This document shows, piece by piece, positions 17,754 through 26,548 of a DNA stretch of 64,000 bases (its first letter is position 1; every line of letters begins with the position of its first letter). The stretch comes from Sphingobacterium sp. SYP-B4668 (GTDB taxonomy: Bacteria; Bacteroidota; Bacteroidia; Sphingobacteriales; Sphingobacteriaceae). The position numbers and the translations under genes were made by a program. The notes under the pieces were generated by a model. The model made no database searches. It was not told the origin of the DNA and saw only the letters and a list, made by a program, of their open reading frames with translations. The stretch lies in contig NZ_CP115483.1 in assembly GCF_027627455.1 (NCBI RefSeq), positions 4,092,001 to 4,156,000 on the forward strand, in the 5' to 3' direction.

Positions 17754-19403
17754 ATGGAAAAGTATTCAACAATTATCATTGGTAGTGGATTATCAGGTTT
17801 GGTCGCTGCTCATGAAATCACTAAAGCAGGAAAAAAAGTACTTGTATTGGACCAAGAGACCGAAGAAAATCTAGGTGGCCAAGCTCACTGGTCTTTCGGA
17901 GGTTTGTTTTTTGTTAACTCACCTCAGCAGCGTACCATGCGGATCAAAGACTCGTATGAACTTGCAAGTCAAGACTGGAACGGAACCGCCGCTTTCGATA
18001 GACCCGAAGATTTTTGGCCTCGTCAGTGGGCACAGGAGTATGTTCGATTTGCAGCCAACGGCAAATACAAGTACGTTTCTGAATTAGGCATGAAATTCTT
18101 TCCTGTAGTAGGATGGGCCGAGCGCGGTGATGGCTCAGCAAGCGGTCATGGCAATTCGGTTCCCAGATTTCACATTACTTGGGGCACCGGTACAGGTGTT
18201 GTCGCTCCTTTCGTCAAAAAAGCATATCAAGCACAACAACAAGGCCTGCTTACCTTTAAGTTTAGGCATCGCGTCACTAAACTACTCTCCGAAAATGGAC
18301 GAATTTATGGTGTGGAGGGCGATATCCTAGCGTCCGACAATAAGCCCAGAGGCCAGAAAACCAATAGAGTGGTTATCGGGACTTTCAGTTTTCAGGCTCA
18401 ACAGATCATTATTGCATCTGGCGGTATCGGAGCAAACCTAGATCTTGTCAAAAAGAATTGGCCCAACCGTTTAGGACCACCTCCTCAGCACATGGTCTGT
18501 GGTGTTCCGGACTATGTCGATGGCAAGATGATTGGTGTCGCAGAGGAAAATGGTGCACATGTTATCAATAAAGATCGAATGTGGCACTATACCGAAGGTT
18601 TGAAGAACTGGAATCCCATCTGGACCAATCACGGAATACGCATCCTTCCTGGCCCATCGTCTATTTGGTTAGATGCCAAAGGCAACCGATTTCCAGCCCC
18701 TTTCTTTCCAGGATTTGATACTTTAGGCACCCTCAAACACATCCAAGATTCGGGATTTGATTACTCCTGGTTTATATTGACACAAAAAATCATCAAAAAA
18801 GAATTTGCCCTTTCCGGTTCTGAACAAAATCCAGACCTCACCAATAAGGATTATCGCCTGATATTAGGTCGACTATTTGGTTCAAAAGCAACAGGACCAG
18901 TAGAAGCATTTAAATTACATGGCGACGATTTCATCGTTGCCCACGACCTAGAAAACCTAGTCAGACAGATGAATACAAAAGTAGGTTCCACACTTCTAGA
19001 TTACCAACAGGTCAAATCCCAAATTGAAGACCGTGACCGTCAACTTGATAATAAATTCAGTAAAGATGCTCAGGTAAATTACATACAACATACCCGAAAA
19101 TATCTTGGTGACAAATTAGCGAGGACAGCAAAGCCCCATAAAATATTAGATCCGCAGAATGGGCCATTAATTGCTGTCCGTCTGAATATTCTGACCCGGA
19201 AGACATTGGGAGGTATTGAGACCAATTTAAATGCACAAGTATTGGATGCGGAAGGTAAGGTCATACAAGGCTTATTTGCCGTAGGCGAAGCCGCAGGCTT
19301 TGGTGGCGGAGGGATGCATGGATACAGAACATTAGAGGGTACATTTCTGGGTGGGTGTATATTTACAGGAATGAAAGCTGGGCAATACATTGCAAAACAA
19401 TAG
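17754..19403 (+). CDS. FAD-binding dehydrogenase (fumarate reductase/KstD-like flavoprotein)
   Basis: A 549-aa flavoprotein. The N-terminal Rossmann motif GSGLSG (residues 10-15) and following LDQE bind the ADP part of FAD. GGQAHWSFGGLFFVNS, the central GGIGANLD and the C-terminal AVGEAAGFGGGGMHGYRTL complete the FAD-binding dehydrogenase signature of the fumarate-reductase / 3-ketosteroid-dehydrogenase group. No signal or TM segment is present, so it is cytoplasmic. Substrate unknown; annotated relatives are simply called FAD-binding dehydrogenase. It has no linked electron-transfer partner gene here. Confidence 0.9.
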   Translation: MEKYSTIIIGSGLSGLVAAHEITKAGKKVLVLDQETEENLGGQAHWSFGGLFFVNSPQQRTMRIKDSYELASQDWNGTAAFDRPEDFWPRQWAQEYVRFAANGKYKYVSELGMKFFPVVGWAERGDGSASGHGNSVPRFHITWGTGTGVVAPFVKKAYQAQQQGLLTFKFRHRVTKLLSENGRIYGVEGDILASDNKPRGQKTNRVVIGTFSFQAQQIIIASGGIGANLDLVKKNWPNRLGPPPQHMVCGVPDYVDGKMIGVAEENGAHVINKDRMWHYTEGLKNWNPIWTNHGIRILPGPSSIWLDAKGNRFPAPFFPGFDTLGTLKHIQDSGFDYSWFILTQKIIKKEFALSGSEQNPDLTNKDYRLILGRLFGSKATGPVEAFKLHGDDFIVAHDLENLVRQMNTKVGSTLLDYQQVKSQIEDRDRQLDNKFSKDAQVNYIQHTRKYLGDKLARTAKPHKILDPQNGPLIAVRLNILTRKTLGGIETNLNAQVLDAEGKVIQGLFAVGEAAGFGGGGMHGYRTLEGTFLGGCIFTGMKAGQYIAKQ

Positions 19404-19485
19404 CATGCGACCCCAGAAGACCCATTAATAAAAATCACTGGTTACAGCTACTCCATCTTTTCGACAGATATACTAATTTTACAAC

Positions 19486-20358
19486 ATGAAACACCTAGTT
19501 GTACTATTCGTCGCATTCTTTAGCGTGAGCACGACCCATGCACAGGATGCCGTTGCCTATGCTGTCAATGACGATTTTAATTTTTGGAATCTGACCGTTG
19601 GACAAACATCTTATGTCTTTGCAGACAATGCCTACATAAGAGCCTATCCCGCCACCGATGCTCAACTGATAGATTCCGTTACTGCCGGAACAGCCGTCAA
19701 AATCACAAGCACAGCCTACAACGGGAATAAAGTAAAAGGCTTCTATGCTCCTTGGCATGAGGTCACCTATCAAAAAGACAACCAAACCAAGACAGGGTTT
19801 ATATGGCTGGGCTTACTCGCTTTAGGACAACATACAGATAGCAATGGTAATCGGTACATCTACGGGTTTGATCGCTATGTTCCCGAAAAAGGGGATGCGG
19901 GGGCTTACTATATTAGCGATGTTAAACTCTTTGGTCCTGACGGTATCTTTATTGCCAAACACAGCTTTCATTGCGACTATTCCGATCAAGGTTTTATCCA
20001 AAGTAAATTACTGCCCAATATGGGGCTGGATGGTCTCCAAAATATATTCCGTATAGATTTACTCGGAGAAGCCTGTGGCATTCCTTCAGAATACTATTAT
20101 GTAGCATGGAATGGCGAACAATTCATTGATATGCCCCGTAGATACAGTGTTGGAGATGCGGGAGCCTTTTATCATGAAGAGACCCTATTATTTCCATCCG
20201 AGCATAAAAAAGAAGCAAATATGGTTTACAAAATGATAGAAGATGCCGAATATGAAGATATCGATGATCCAAATCCAAAAGTTACCAAAAAGCAAGAAAA
20301 ATATATCTGGGACGGAAAAGTCTTCTCTCAACTATTGGAAATGAAAATCATAGAATAG
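19486..20358 (+). CDS. Secreted SH3-like domain protein, hypothetical
   Basis: A 290-aa exported protein (signal HLVVLFVAFFSVSTTHAQ). Residues about 45-110 look like a bacterial SH3 domain (AYIRAYPATDAQLIDSVTAG, then GFIWLGLLALG). The rest is a beta-rich domain with GFDRYVPEKGDAGAYYISDV and an acidic end, not recognised further. Bacterial SH3 domains often bind cell-wall peptides, so an envelope role is possible. It ends 3 nt before a long hairpin. Confidence 0.75.
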   Translation: MKHLVVLFVAFFSVSTTHAQDAVAYAVNDDFNFWNLTVGQTSYVFADNAYIRAYPATDAQLIDSVTAGTAVKITSTAYNGNKVKGFYAPWHEVTYQKDNQTKTGFIWLGLLALGQHTDSNGNRYIYGFDRYVPEKGDAGAYYISDVKLFGPDGIFIAKHSFHCDYSDQGFIQSKLLPNMGLDGLQNIFRIDLLGEACGIPSEYYYVAWNGEQFIDMPRRYSVGDAGAFYHEETLLFPSEHKKEANMVYKMIEDAEYEDIDDPNPKVTKKQEKYIWDGKVFSQLLEMKIIE

Positions 20359-20360
20359 TA

Positions 20361-20396
20361 ATTGCTTGGGTCTGTCTTGCGACAGACCCAAGCAAT
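20361..20396 (+). terminator. Long perfect hairpin after the SH3-like gene
   Basis: A 16-bp perfect stem (first arm 20361-20376, second 20381-20396) with a TTGC loop, starting 3 nt after the stop codon. The T tail is short (TTT within the stem end), but the hairpin is very stable and well placed for termination or 3'-end protection. Confidence 0.75.
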
Positions 20397-20440
20397 TTAA
20401 CCACTACTTCACAAGACGTTACACCCCCCACTCCAACAAA

Positions 20441-20528
20441 TTCACCGACTCCAAATCGGTTTTTACCGAATATTTCACGGTATTAGTCTAATGACCGTTT
20501 CGATGCTGTATTTTCTGGTCTACTTTTG
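20441..20528 (+). promoter_or_regulatory. Promoter with paired ACCGA repeats, copy 2
   Basis: TTCACCGA at 20441-20448 and TTTACCGA at 20462-20469 (21 bp apart), TCTAAT at 20487 and -7 box TACTTTTG at 20521-20528, 39 nt before the ATG of the second NTF2-like gene. Repeat spacing, the 59-bp step to the -7 box and the 34-bp step from TCTAAT match copy 1 exactly, while intervening bases differ. Confidence 0.75.
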
Positions 20529-20567
20529 ATTCAAATAATACAGAAAATCACTAAGAAACTTAATACC

Positions 20568-20996
20568 ATGAAAAACATTATCAAACCCCTTGTCACCGCA
20601 CTCCTACTGGTTACTACGCTTAGTTCATTTGCGATGGAGAAGGTAAATCCCCTAAAAAACTTAAATTCGATGAGCATCGTCAAGACCTACTTGCAAGCTA
20701 CCACTTTGGGCAACATTGATTTTAATGAGCACCTTTTTGCTACCGATTTCCAATATCAGACGACAACAAATCTAGAAGTCAAAACCAACAAAAAACAATA
20801 CTGTGCATTCCTAAAAGCCAACAAAGGACTGACTTATGATTGCGAGACCGCTTATGAAATATTGGATGAAAGTGGGGATTGTTGTGTTGCCAAAGCGACA
20901 ATGAAGTTCAAGAATTTCACACGTATTGACTACATCACCCTCTGTCGTACCCAAGGTACCTGGCAAGTGAGCAAAGTCGTTACTGCTTACCCATAA
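20568..20996 (+). CDS. Secreted NTF2-like (lumazine-binding-like) protein, paralog 2
   Basis: A paralog of the gene at 16514, equal in length (142 aa) and very similar throughout, with the strongest identity in the middle (FNEHLFATDFQYQT, CCVAKATMKF) and at the end (WQVSKVVTAYP). The start is the ATG at 20568: the upstream TTG at 20526 lies inside the -7 box and cannot be translated from that promoter. It has an N-terminal signal peptide (LVTALLLVTTLSSFA). The pair arose by duplication together with the promoter. Function unknown. Confidence 0.85.
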   Translation: MKNIIKPLVTALLLVTTLSSFAMEKVNPLKNLNSMSIVKTYLQATTLGNIDFNEHLFATDFQYQTTTNLEVKTNKKQYCAFLKANKGLTYDCETAYEILDESGDCCVAKATMKFKNFTRIDYITLCRTQGTWQVSKVVTAYP

Positions 20997-21195
20997 TGAC
21001 GATAACGCTATGTGCACGAACCATTCAAAACATGCCCGTGCACATAGCATCTTGATTAATCTTCCCTCCATTAGCGCCATTTGGTAAAGAGTTCTACACC
21101 ACCGCAAAGCCGCACAAAATTATCCAAAAATTAAAAAGGCATCTCTTTTTTCAGTAGATTCGAACGTAGAACCCGAGTATTCAAACATATATTGA

Positions 21196-22155
21196 ATGAC
21201 AAAGCTAAATAGAGATGACCTCGACATTATCATTCCCCATAGCAACATGACCAAGGCGGATGTCGATAAGCTACTTAAAGTCGACATATATAACGACAGC
21301 GAAAACTGGAAAAAATTTCTTCGACTAGTCTTAATCACACTTGGAGTAGGATTTTCGGTTACAGGTCTTATTTTCTTCTTTGCTTACAATTGGGCCGAAC
21401 TGCACAAATTCATCAAAATAGGGTTGATTGAAGGGCTTGTTATTGCCGCTACCCTCCTAGCGGTTTTCTCGAAGATGAACACCACGACCAAAAACATTAT
21501 CCTAACAGGTGCTGCCCTGTTGGTCGGTGTTTTATTTGCCGTATTTGGGCAAATCTACCAAACCGGGGCCAATGCATACGATTTTTTCTTAGGATGGACA
21601 GCCTGCATAGTCCTGTGGGCCTTGGTCGTACAATTTGCCCCTCTTTGGCTTCTATTCACGACATTGGTCAATACCACCTTAATACTCTACAGCGAGCAGG
21701 TTGCAGCAGATTGGTCGAGTATTTTCTTATTCGGATTGCTATTTTTAGTCAATCTCTTTTTCTTTGTTGCAACACTCGTTTGGAAAAAGCACAAAGACGA
21801 GATGACTTTTCCACATTGGTTTTCTTACATCCTTGCCTTAGCTGCTATCTCCTTTGCGACCATAGGCGTGTGCTACGGCATCCTGTCTAACTATGACCCT
21901 ATGTTTATTTATCTGTTAATCCTTACTATTTTGGGATTTGGGCTAGGAATATGGCATGGGATCCTGCAAAAGCAGAGTTTCTATATCGCCACCATTCCAC
22001 TTGCCCTTATCATTATTTTATCCGCTTGGCTTCTGAAAATATCAGATGATGGCAGCATGTTGTTGTTCATCAGCTTATTTATCATTGTCAGCATTAGTTT
22101 AGTCGTGCGCAATCTTGTCCTTACCCAAAAAAAATGGAACAATGGAACAGCATAA
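21196..22155 (+). CDS. DUF2157 domain membrane protein
   Basis: A 319-aa polytopic membrane protein with a short cytoplasmic N-terminus and about nine hydrophobic segments, starting with FLRLVLITLGVGFSVTGLIF. The ILTGAALLVGVLFAVFGQIY segment is the DUF2157 core. It begins a three-gene unit in which each gene overlaps the next by 14 nt: DUF2157, then DUF4401, then GDYXXLXY. This gene order recurs in many bacteria and suggests a membrane complex, but its role is not known. Confidence 0.9.
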   Translation: MTKLNRDDLDIIIPHSNMTKADVDKLLKVDIYNDSENWKKFLRLVLITLGVGFSVTGLIFFFAYNWAELHKFIKIGLIEGLVIAATLLAVFSKMNTTTKNIILTGAALLVGVLFAVFGQIYQTGANAYDFFLGWTACIVLWALVVQFAPLWLLFTTLVNTTLILYSEQVAADWSSIFLFGLLFLVNLFFFVATLVWKKHKDEMTFPHWFSYILALAAISFATIGVCYGILSNYDPMFIYLLILTILGFGLGIWHGILQKQSFYIATIPLALIIILSAWLLKISDDGSMLLFISLFIIVSISLVVRNLVLTQKKWNNGTA

Positions 22156-23218
22156 CAACATACAACAATTATTAGCGCGTGTACTACAGCTTACAGGTCG
22201 TCCTGTAGTATTTAATGAAGCGCATATACATCAGGAGTATGCGCAAGAGAAAGCACATCAGTCTGTCACCGCCATCAAGATTCTATCCGTCATTGGCGGA
22301 TTCCTAGCAACCTTAGCTTTTTTGGGCTTTTTGTTCCTTGGAGGCATCTACGACTCTGGCAGCCTGATGATTGTTTTGGGATTGGTATTCATTATAGGCG
22401 CCATAGGACTCAACTTTGCTTTTGACAACCTCATCATTGGCACCTTTAGCGTGACCACCTTCATTAGTGGTTTCATACTCGTAGCAATAGGTTGTATCAT
22501 GCAGGATATGGATGAAAATACCGTCATATATCTACTCATGGCACTAACCGTCATCTCCCTTTTCTTTACACAAAATTATATTTTAACATTTGTATCTACA
22601 TTAGCAATCAGTGGATATATACTGGCGCTTTATATAATCAATGATAAGCAAGAATACGTATTTCTCCACATCAACATATTGACCCTTTTGATTGCATATG
22701 TTTTTTTTCAAGAAGGATTTATCTTATCCCTTGGCAAAAAATGGAGCAAACTATACAGGCCCCTGAGAGCCGCATTGGTGTTCTCTTTATTCTCCATCCT
22801 CTTTGCCAACAATTATAGATACCTCTCTGAAGCCAATCTATACGGACCTTGGGTTTCGTCCATTATTCCGACTATCGTTATCCTATATCTCGTCTACATA
22901 CTTTTGAAGCTTACACCCGACCGAAGCAGTGTCCTTAAAATCATCATTGGAGCAACCTGTCTATTGATCCTGATACCGACATCATTCGCCCCCGGCATCC
23001 TGTGTTCCTTACTTATCCTACTATTAAGTTTTTACGTCAATTATAAGACAGGGTTAGTCTTGAGTATCGTAGCGTTTATATATTTCACTTCGGTATTCTA
23101 TTACGACCTTCAGATAACTTTATTAGTCAAGTCTCTACTTCTATTTTTTTCCGGCGTACTCTTTATCGTACTCTACCTATTGACCAACCGCAAATTAAAA
23201 GCACATGACGAAATATAA
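22142..23218 (+). CDS. DUF4401 domain membrane protein
   Basis: Read from the ATG at 22142 (MEQHNNIQQLLARVLQLTG); a longer reading would need a TTG inside the previous gene. The 358-aa product has a soluble N-terminus and about ten membrane helices, the first SVIGGFLATLAFLGFLFLGG. It overlaps the upstream DUF2157 gene by 14 nt and the downstream gene by 14 nt, implying translational coupling. DUF2157 and DUF4401 proteins usually occur together. Function unknown. Confidence 0.9.
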   Translation: MEQHNNIQQLLARVLQLTGRPVVFNEAHIHQEYAQEKAHQSVTAIKILSVIGGFLATLAFLGFLFLGGIYDSGSLMIVLGLVFIIGAIGLNFAFDNLIIGTFSVTTFISGFILVAIGCIMQDMDENTVIYLLMALTVISLFFTQNYILTFVSTLAISGYILALYIINDKQEYVFLHINILTLLIAYVFFQEGFILSLGKKWSKLYRPLRAALVFSLFSILFANNYRYLSEANLYGPWVSSIIPTIVILYLVYILLKLTPDRSSVLKIIIGATCLLILIPTSFAPGILCSLLILLLSFYVNYKTGLVLSIVAFIYFTSVFYYDLQITLLVKSLLLFFSGVLFIVLYLLTNRKLKAHDEI

Positions 23219-23723
23219 AGGCATATTGATTGTATTGAATTTGGCAATACTTTTGACTTTTTTCAATTTTTCGGTGGTAAAAAAAGAAACCATTATGAAA
23301 GAAGGGCAGCTCATTCTTCTAGAATTGGCTCCGGTTGATCCTCGTTCGCTTATGCAGGGCGACTATATGACTTTAAACTATTCAATATCCAATATCCCCG
23401 ATATAGAGCAAGTTCCCAAACGTGGTTATTATGTCCTGAAGCCACGCACCAATGGTCTTGCGGACCGTGTACGCATACAAGAAAGCAAATCCCCCCTACA
23501 TGATGGAGAAGTACTTGTCAAGTACACAAAGGCCGATTGGAATATCCATATTGGAGCGGAGTCTTTTTTCTTCCAAGAGGGGCATGCCGATTGGTACGAG
23601 CATGCTAAATTTGGAGGATTGAGAGTAGATAAAGAAGGGAATAGTGTTCTCATAGGCCTCTATGATGCCAATCTGAAGCAAATTAGTAGCGCCCCTGTAA
23701 AATCCACCAATGAGATTCTCTAA
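23205..23723 (+). CDS. GDYXXLXY domain protein
   Basis: A 172-aa protein with one N-terminal membrane helix (GILIVLNLAILLTFFNFSVV) and the name-giving motif GDYMTLNY at about residues 53-60, within the typical context PVDPRSLMQGDYMTLNY. A second family motif appears as FFQEGHADWYEHAKFGGLRV. It is the last gene of the DUF2157-DUF4401-GDYXXLXY set, which is widely conserved as a unit. The soluble part probably faces the periplasm. No activity is known. Confidence 0.92.
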   Translation: MTKYKGILIVLNLAILLTFFNFSVVKKETIMKEGQLILLELAPVDPRSLMQGDYMTLNYSISNIPDIEQVPKRGYYVLKPRTNGLADRVRIQESKSPLHDGEVLVKYTKADWNIHIGAESFFFQEGHADWYEHAKFGGLRVDKEGNSVLIGLYDANLKQISSAPVKSTNEIL

Positions 23724-23744
23724 CCGCTTTACTATTTATTGTCT

Positions 23745-24617
23745 TTAGTTCATTAAAATTTTATGGATCGCCGCTACATTATTGATCAGCATCGGTATCT
23801 TAAGCAGATCTATTAGCTCAAACTCCTTTCTTCCTTCCCGCAGCATATCATTAATAAGAGTGACCATCATGGTCGCACTATTTTTAATTGCATTTGTAAA
23901 ATCCATCTGTAGCTTTAATTGTACACACACAAGTGCGGTAAACAAATCCCCTGCCCCAACAGGATCCAAATTTACTTTGAGATTACTGATGTATCCATAT
24001 CCGGAGGTATCTAGGACAACATTATTTACCGTCTGTACATATTCATGCCCCAAGTGACAACCCGTAACAACCATTTTCTTTCCTTTCAATCGCGCATCAT
24101 CGCAAAAAGCAGTCTGCATCTCGCCTCGACTGTACAAACGCCTTCCTACTATCCTTTCAAATTCAAAATGATTAGGTGTCAAGAGATCTGCTAAGGGCAC
24201 CAGTAAGGATGTAATGGCATCTGCAACACATTCAGATACAAATAGACCTCCGTCCTTAAAGTCGCCCATCACCGGATCACATACATATTGAACGGTAGGA
24301 TTTTTCTTTTTTAAATTATTAATCCATGCCGCCGTCAATACCACTTGTTCTTCCGAGTCAAAAAAACCGGTGATAATCGTCTCTACATGTTGGAATACAT
24401 CCAGTCTTACTATTCCTTCCAGTATTCCTTCAAATGTGCGAATAGAAATAGGACCACCTCCAACAGTATCATATCCTAAATGATTGGATAACACAGTTGT
24501 TGGGACGGCAAGCGTCTCCTGTCCATTTAACTTCAACACCAAAGAAGTCATATTCACACCCACATAACCGTAAGCCACTTGACTACTGATTATCACAGTT
24601 TTTCCTTTTACCGACAT
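23745..24617 (-). CDS. pdxY: Pyridoxal kinase
   Basis: Phosphorylates pyridoxal to pyridoxal 5'-phosphate (PLP) with ATP in the B6 salvage pathway. The 290-aa protein from MSVKGKTVIISSQ has the ribokinase-like fold of PdxK/PdxY: VAYGYVGVN, CDPVMGD and the anion-hole/catalytic motif DPVGAGDLFTAL at about residue 220. A further ATG two codons upstream (24623) is possible; the TTG at 24644 lies inside the -7 box. The gene sits 222 nt downstream of a MocR-type regulator in the same direction but has its own promoter, with the same repeats as five other promoters of this window. Confidence 0.93.
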   Translation of the reverse strand: MSVKGKTVIISSQVAYGYVGVNMTSLVLKLNGQETLAVPTTVLSNHLGYDTVGGGPISIRTFEGILEGIVRLDVFQHVETIITGFFDSEEQVVLTAAWINNLKKKNPTVQYVCDPVMGDFKDGGLFVSECVADAITSLLVPLADLLTPNHFEFERIVGRRLYSRGEMQTAFCDDARLKGKKMVVTGCHLGHEYVQTVNNVVLDTSGYGYISNLKVNLDPVGAGDLFTALVCVQLKLQMDFTNAIKNSATMMVTLINDMLREGRKEFELIDLLKIPMLINNVAAIHKILMN

Positions 24618-24641
24618 GCGCATTAGTATTTGATGACGCCA

Positions 24642-24718
24642 CAATATTCTGAAATAAAAATGAAGACAGATTGGTCCAGTTTCAGGATATATGCGGATCC
24701 AGATTAAATCTTTGTCCA
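24642..24718 (-). promoter_or_regulatory. Putative MocR-controlled promoter of pyridoxal kinase gene
   Basis: Minus-strand elements: distal TGGATCC (24701 to 24695), proximal TGGACCA (24678 to 24672), 23 bp apart, then a weak -7 box GAATATTG (24649 to 24642) exactly 29 bp after the proximal repeat. A third TGGACA lies 17 bp further upstream (24718 to 24713). The weak -7 box may make it strongly activator-dependent. Confidence 0.65.
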
Positions 24719-24839
24719 GAAATAAGCATTTAGAATGTTAGGACTGAACAAGGCTTATCAAACGTTGGGCATAAAAGTATCGTGATAGAGATAAAAAGAC
24801 ACAAAATGAAGCTGCTTTTTTTAACCCATACCCGTTTCA

Positions 24840-26252
24840 TTATCGACCTGCGGTCAATACCTGTGCCAAGGCGAGAACACCTACTTTCAGTTGCTCTTCA
24901 GAGAGCGCGCCATATCCCAATCGGATACCCTTGGCCGTCTGGTCCCCACTATAATGATCAGGAGTTACGATCTTGATGCCCTTAACCAGCAGCGCTTCAG
25001 CAATCTTAAACCAATCTACTTTTTCCTTTGCAGTAATCCATATTGCCAATCCGCCATCCGGAATACTGTATTCTATCCACTCTGCGAGATATTGGTCAAG
25101 CAGTGCCTCTGTATAATCCCGTTTTGCTTTATAATAGTGTGAAGCTTTCTTAAGATGCCTTCTGATGGTCCCATCATTGATCAATTGCAGTACAGCTTGT
25201 TCCATAATGACATCCCCTTGTACATCTATAATCTTTCTTAGCGATTCCACCCGATCGATCAGTTCCTTATTACGGCTCACCAAGTAGCCAATCCGTAGCA
25301 CAGGCGCTACAACTTTGCTCATGGTACCGATATAGACATAATTTTTCAGCTCAGGTGAGCTAGATAAAGGCAGTACTGGCCTATAGCCAAAATGAAACTC
25401 ATTATCATAGTCATCCTCGATAATCGTAAATCCATGGGCATTTGACAACTGGATTAGTTCCATCCTTCGACGTAAGCTTAGTGTCACCGTAGTGGGATAC
25501 TGCCTATGTGGAGTCGTATAGAGAGCTTTTATCTTTTTTCCAGCCTTTAAGTAGCGAATGACGTCATCGATAATCAATCCCTCTTGATCGACTCCAATAG
25601 GAATCAGTTTTGCTCCAGTTCTTTCAATTGCTTTCCAAGCAGGTTTATAACCTGGATCTTCCACCATTACATAATCCCCTGCTTCAAACAAACATTGAGA
25701 GGTCAAATACATCGCCATCTGACTCCCCCTGGTAATACATATCGAATGATAATCGACAGACATTCCTCGATACTGATTTAACATCTGTCCAATCGCTTCT
25801 CTGAATTCCAAATCGCCCAATGCGCTCCCATAGCCCATCATTTGCCATTTGGCTTTTCTGTTGAAAAAATGCCGATATGCCCTTGCCAATTCTTCCACAG
25901 GCGCTATTCTACTATCGGGATATCCATCATCAAAGTGAATGTGATAGTTAGCCTTTGCGATCTCTATCCCCTGATTAGCCATGTTTAATCGTCCGGACTT
26001 AGGCGCTATGGGCAAGATGTCAGCTACAAAAGTACCGCTTCGTTCCTTCGAGATTAACCACCCCTCATTCAACAACACATTTAAGGCATCTACTATGGTA
26101 TTTCTATTCAACCCCAAATCCTGCGCTAAGGTTCGACTTCCGGGCAAAGCTGTTCCCTTCATCAATCGACCCGAGCGAATATCACCGATAATCGCATCTG
26201 CAATCTGTAGATAAATGGCTTTATCCGACTGTGGATCTAATTGTATTTTCAT
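24840..26252 (-). CDS. MocR-type PLP-binding transcriptional regulator (GntR HTH + aminotransferase fold), PdxR-like
   Basis: A 470-aa regulator read from ATG at 26252 (MKIQLDPQSDKAIYLQIAD); ATG at 26270 is an alternative, and the TTG at 26315 overlaps its own promoter. Residues 1-80 are a winged-helix GntR domain (LPGSRTLAQDLGLNRNTIVDAL). The rest is a fold-type-I aminotransferase with the PLP-lysine in GTMSKVVAPVLRIGYL (about residue 312), the pyridine-N aspartate in IIEDDYDNEF and an arginine in GIRLGYG. MocR proteins use PLP or PLP adducts as effectors; PdxR members control B6 genes. The adjacent pyridoxal kinase and shared direct repeats before six local promoters suggest the same role here. 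Confidence 0.9.
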   Translation of the reverse strand: MKIQLDPQSDKAIYLQIADAIIGDIRSGRLMKGTALPGSRTLAQDLGLNRNTIVDALNVLLNEGWLISKERSGTFVADILPIAPKSGRLNMANQGIEIAKANYHIHFDDGYPDSRIAPVEELARAYRHFFNRKAKWQMMGYGSALGDLEFREAIGQMLNQYRGMSVDYHSICITRGSQMAMYLTSQCLFEAGDYVMVEDPGYKPAWKAIERTGAKLIPIGVDQEGLIIDDVIRYLKAGKKIKALYTTPHRQYPTTVTLSLRRRMELIQLSNAHGFTIIEDDYDNEFHFGYRPVLPLSSSPELKNYVYIGTMSKVVAPVLRIGYLVSRNKELIDRVESLRKIIDVQGDVIMEQAVLQLINDGTIRRHLKKASHYYKAKRDYTEALLDQYLAEWIEYSIPDGGLAIWITAKEKVDWFKIAEALLVKGIKIVTPDHYSGDQTAKGIRLGYGALSEEQLKVGVLALAQVLTAGR

Positions 26253-26271
26253 TTTCCAAGGACGTAACATC

Positions 26272-26343
26272 TGGACTATTGGTTTAGAAATAAATAATGC
26301 CGTATTGAATTCCAAACTTAGCTATTTTTACAAGCATTAACAA
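26272..26343 (-). promoter_or_regulatory. Promoter of the MocR regulator gene with a leader repeat
   Basis: On the minus strand a -33 TTG (26343-26341) is followed after 20 nt by the -7 box TAAGTTTG (26320-26313), a full Bacteroidota promoter. A single plus-strand TGGACTA lies at 26272-26278, about 30 nt into the predicted transcript, and could serve autorepression. The divergent regulated promoter begins 9 bp upstream. Confidence 0.65.
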
Positions 26344-26351
26344 TCAAATTC

Positions 26352-26412
26352 TGGACCATCCAATTTTCAAAAAACTGAACCATTACCCTCACCCAATATT
26401 TCTCTAGTTTTG
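26352..26412 (+). promoter_or_regulatory. Putative MocR-controlled promoter before tRNA-Cys-like 1
   Basis: TGGACCA (26352-26358) and TGAACCA (26376-26382), 24 bp apart, then -7 box TAGTTTTG (26405-26412) 29 bp after the second repeat. No -33 TTG is seen at the proper distance, consistent with activator dependence. It diverges from the MocR gene. Confidence 0.72.
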
Positions 26413-26432
26413 TGAAGCAAATAAGAAGAAAA

Positions 26433-26506
26433 GGTCGGATGGCTGAGTGGTTAGGCAAGAGTACGCAATACTCTTCACAGTGGTTCAAATCCATTTCCGA
26501 CCTCCA
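26433..26506 (+). tRNA. tRNA-Cys(GCA)-like gene with C33, copy 1
   Basis: Folds as a full cloverleaf: acceptor GGTCGGA/TCCGACC, D arm GCTGAGTGGTTAGGC, 5-bp anticodon stem AGAGT/ACTCT, loop ACGCAAT giving anticodon GCA (26465-26467), T loop TTCAAAT, discriminator T and encoded CCA. GCA plus U73 are the main Cys identity elements. Position 33, normally U, is C, which should weaken the U-turn needed for decoding. It starts about 20 nt after a regulated -7 box and lies 42 nt ahead of the thioredoxin-like gene, apparently in one transcript. Confidence 0.7.
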
Positions 26507-26548
26507 TTAAATCACACAGTATTCATTTTAAACTAAAATTAAAACACC

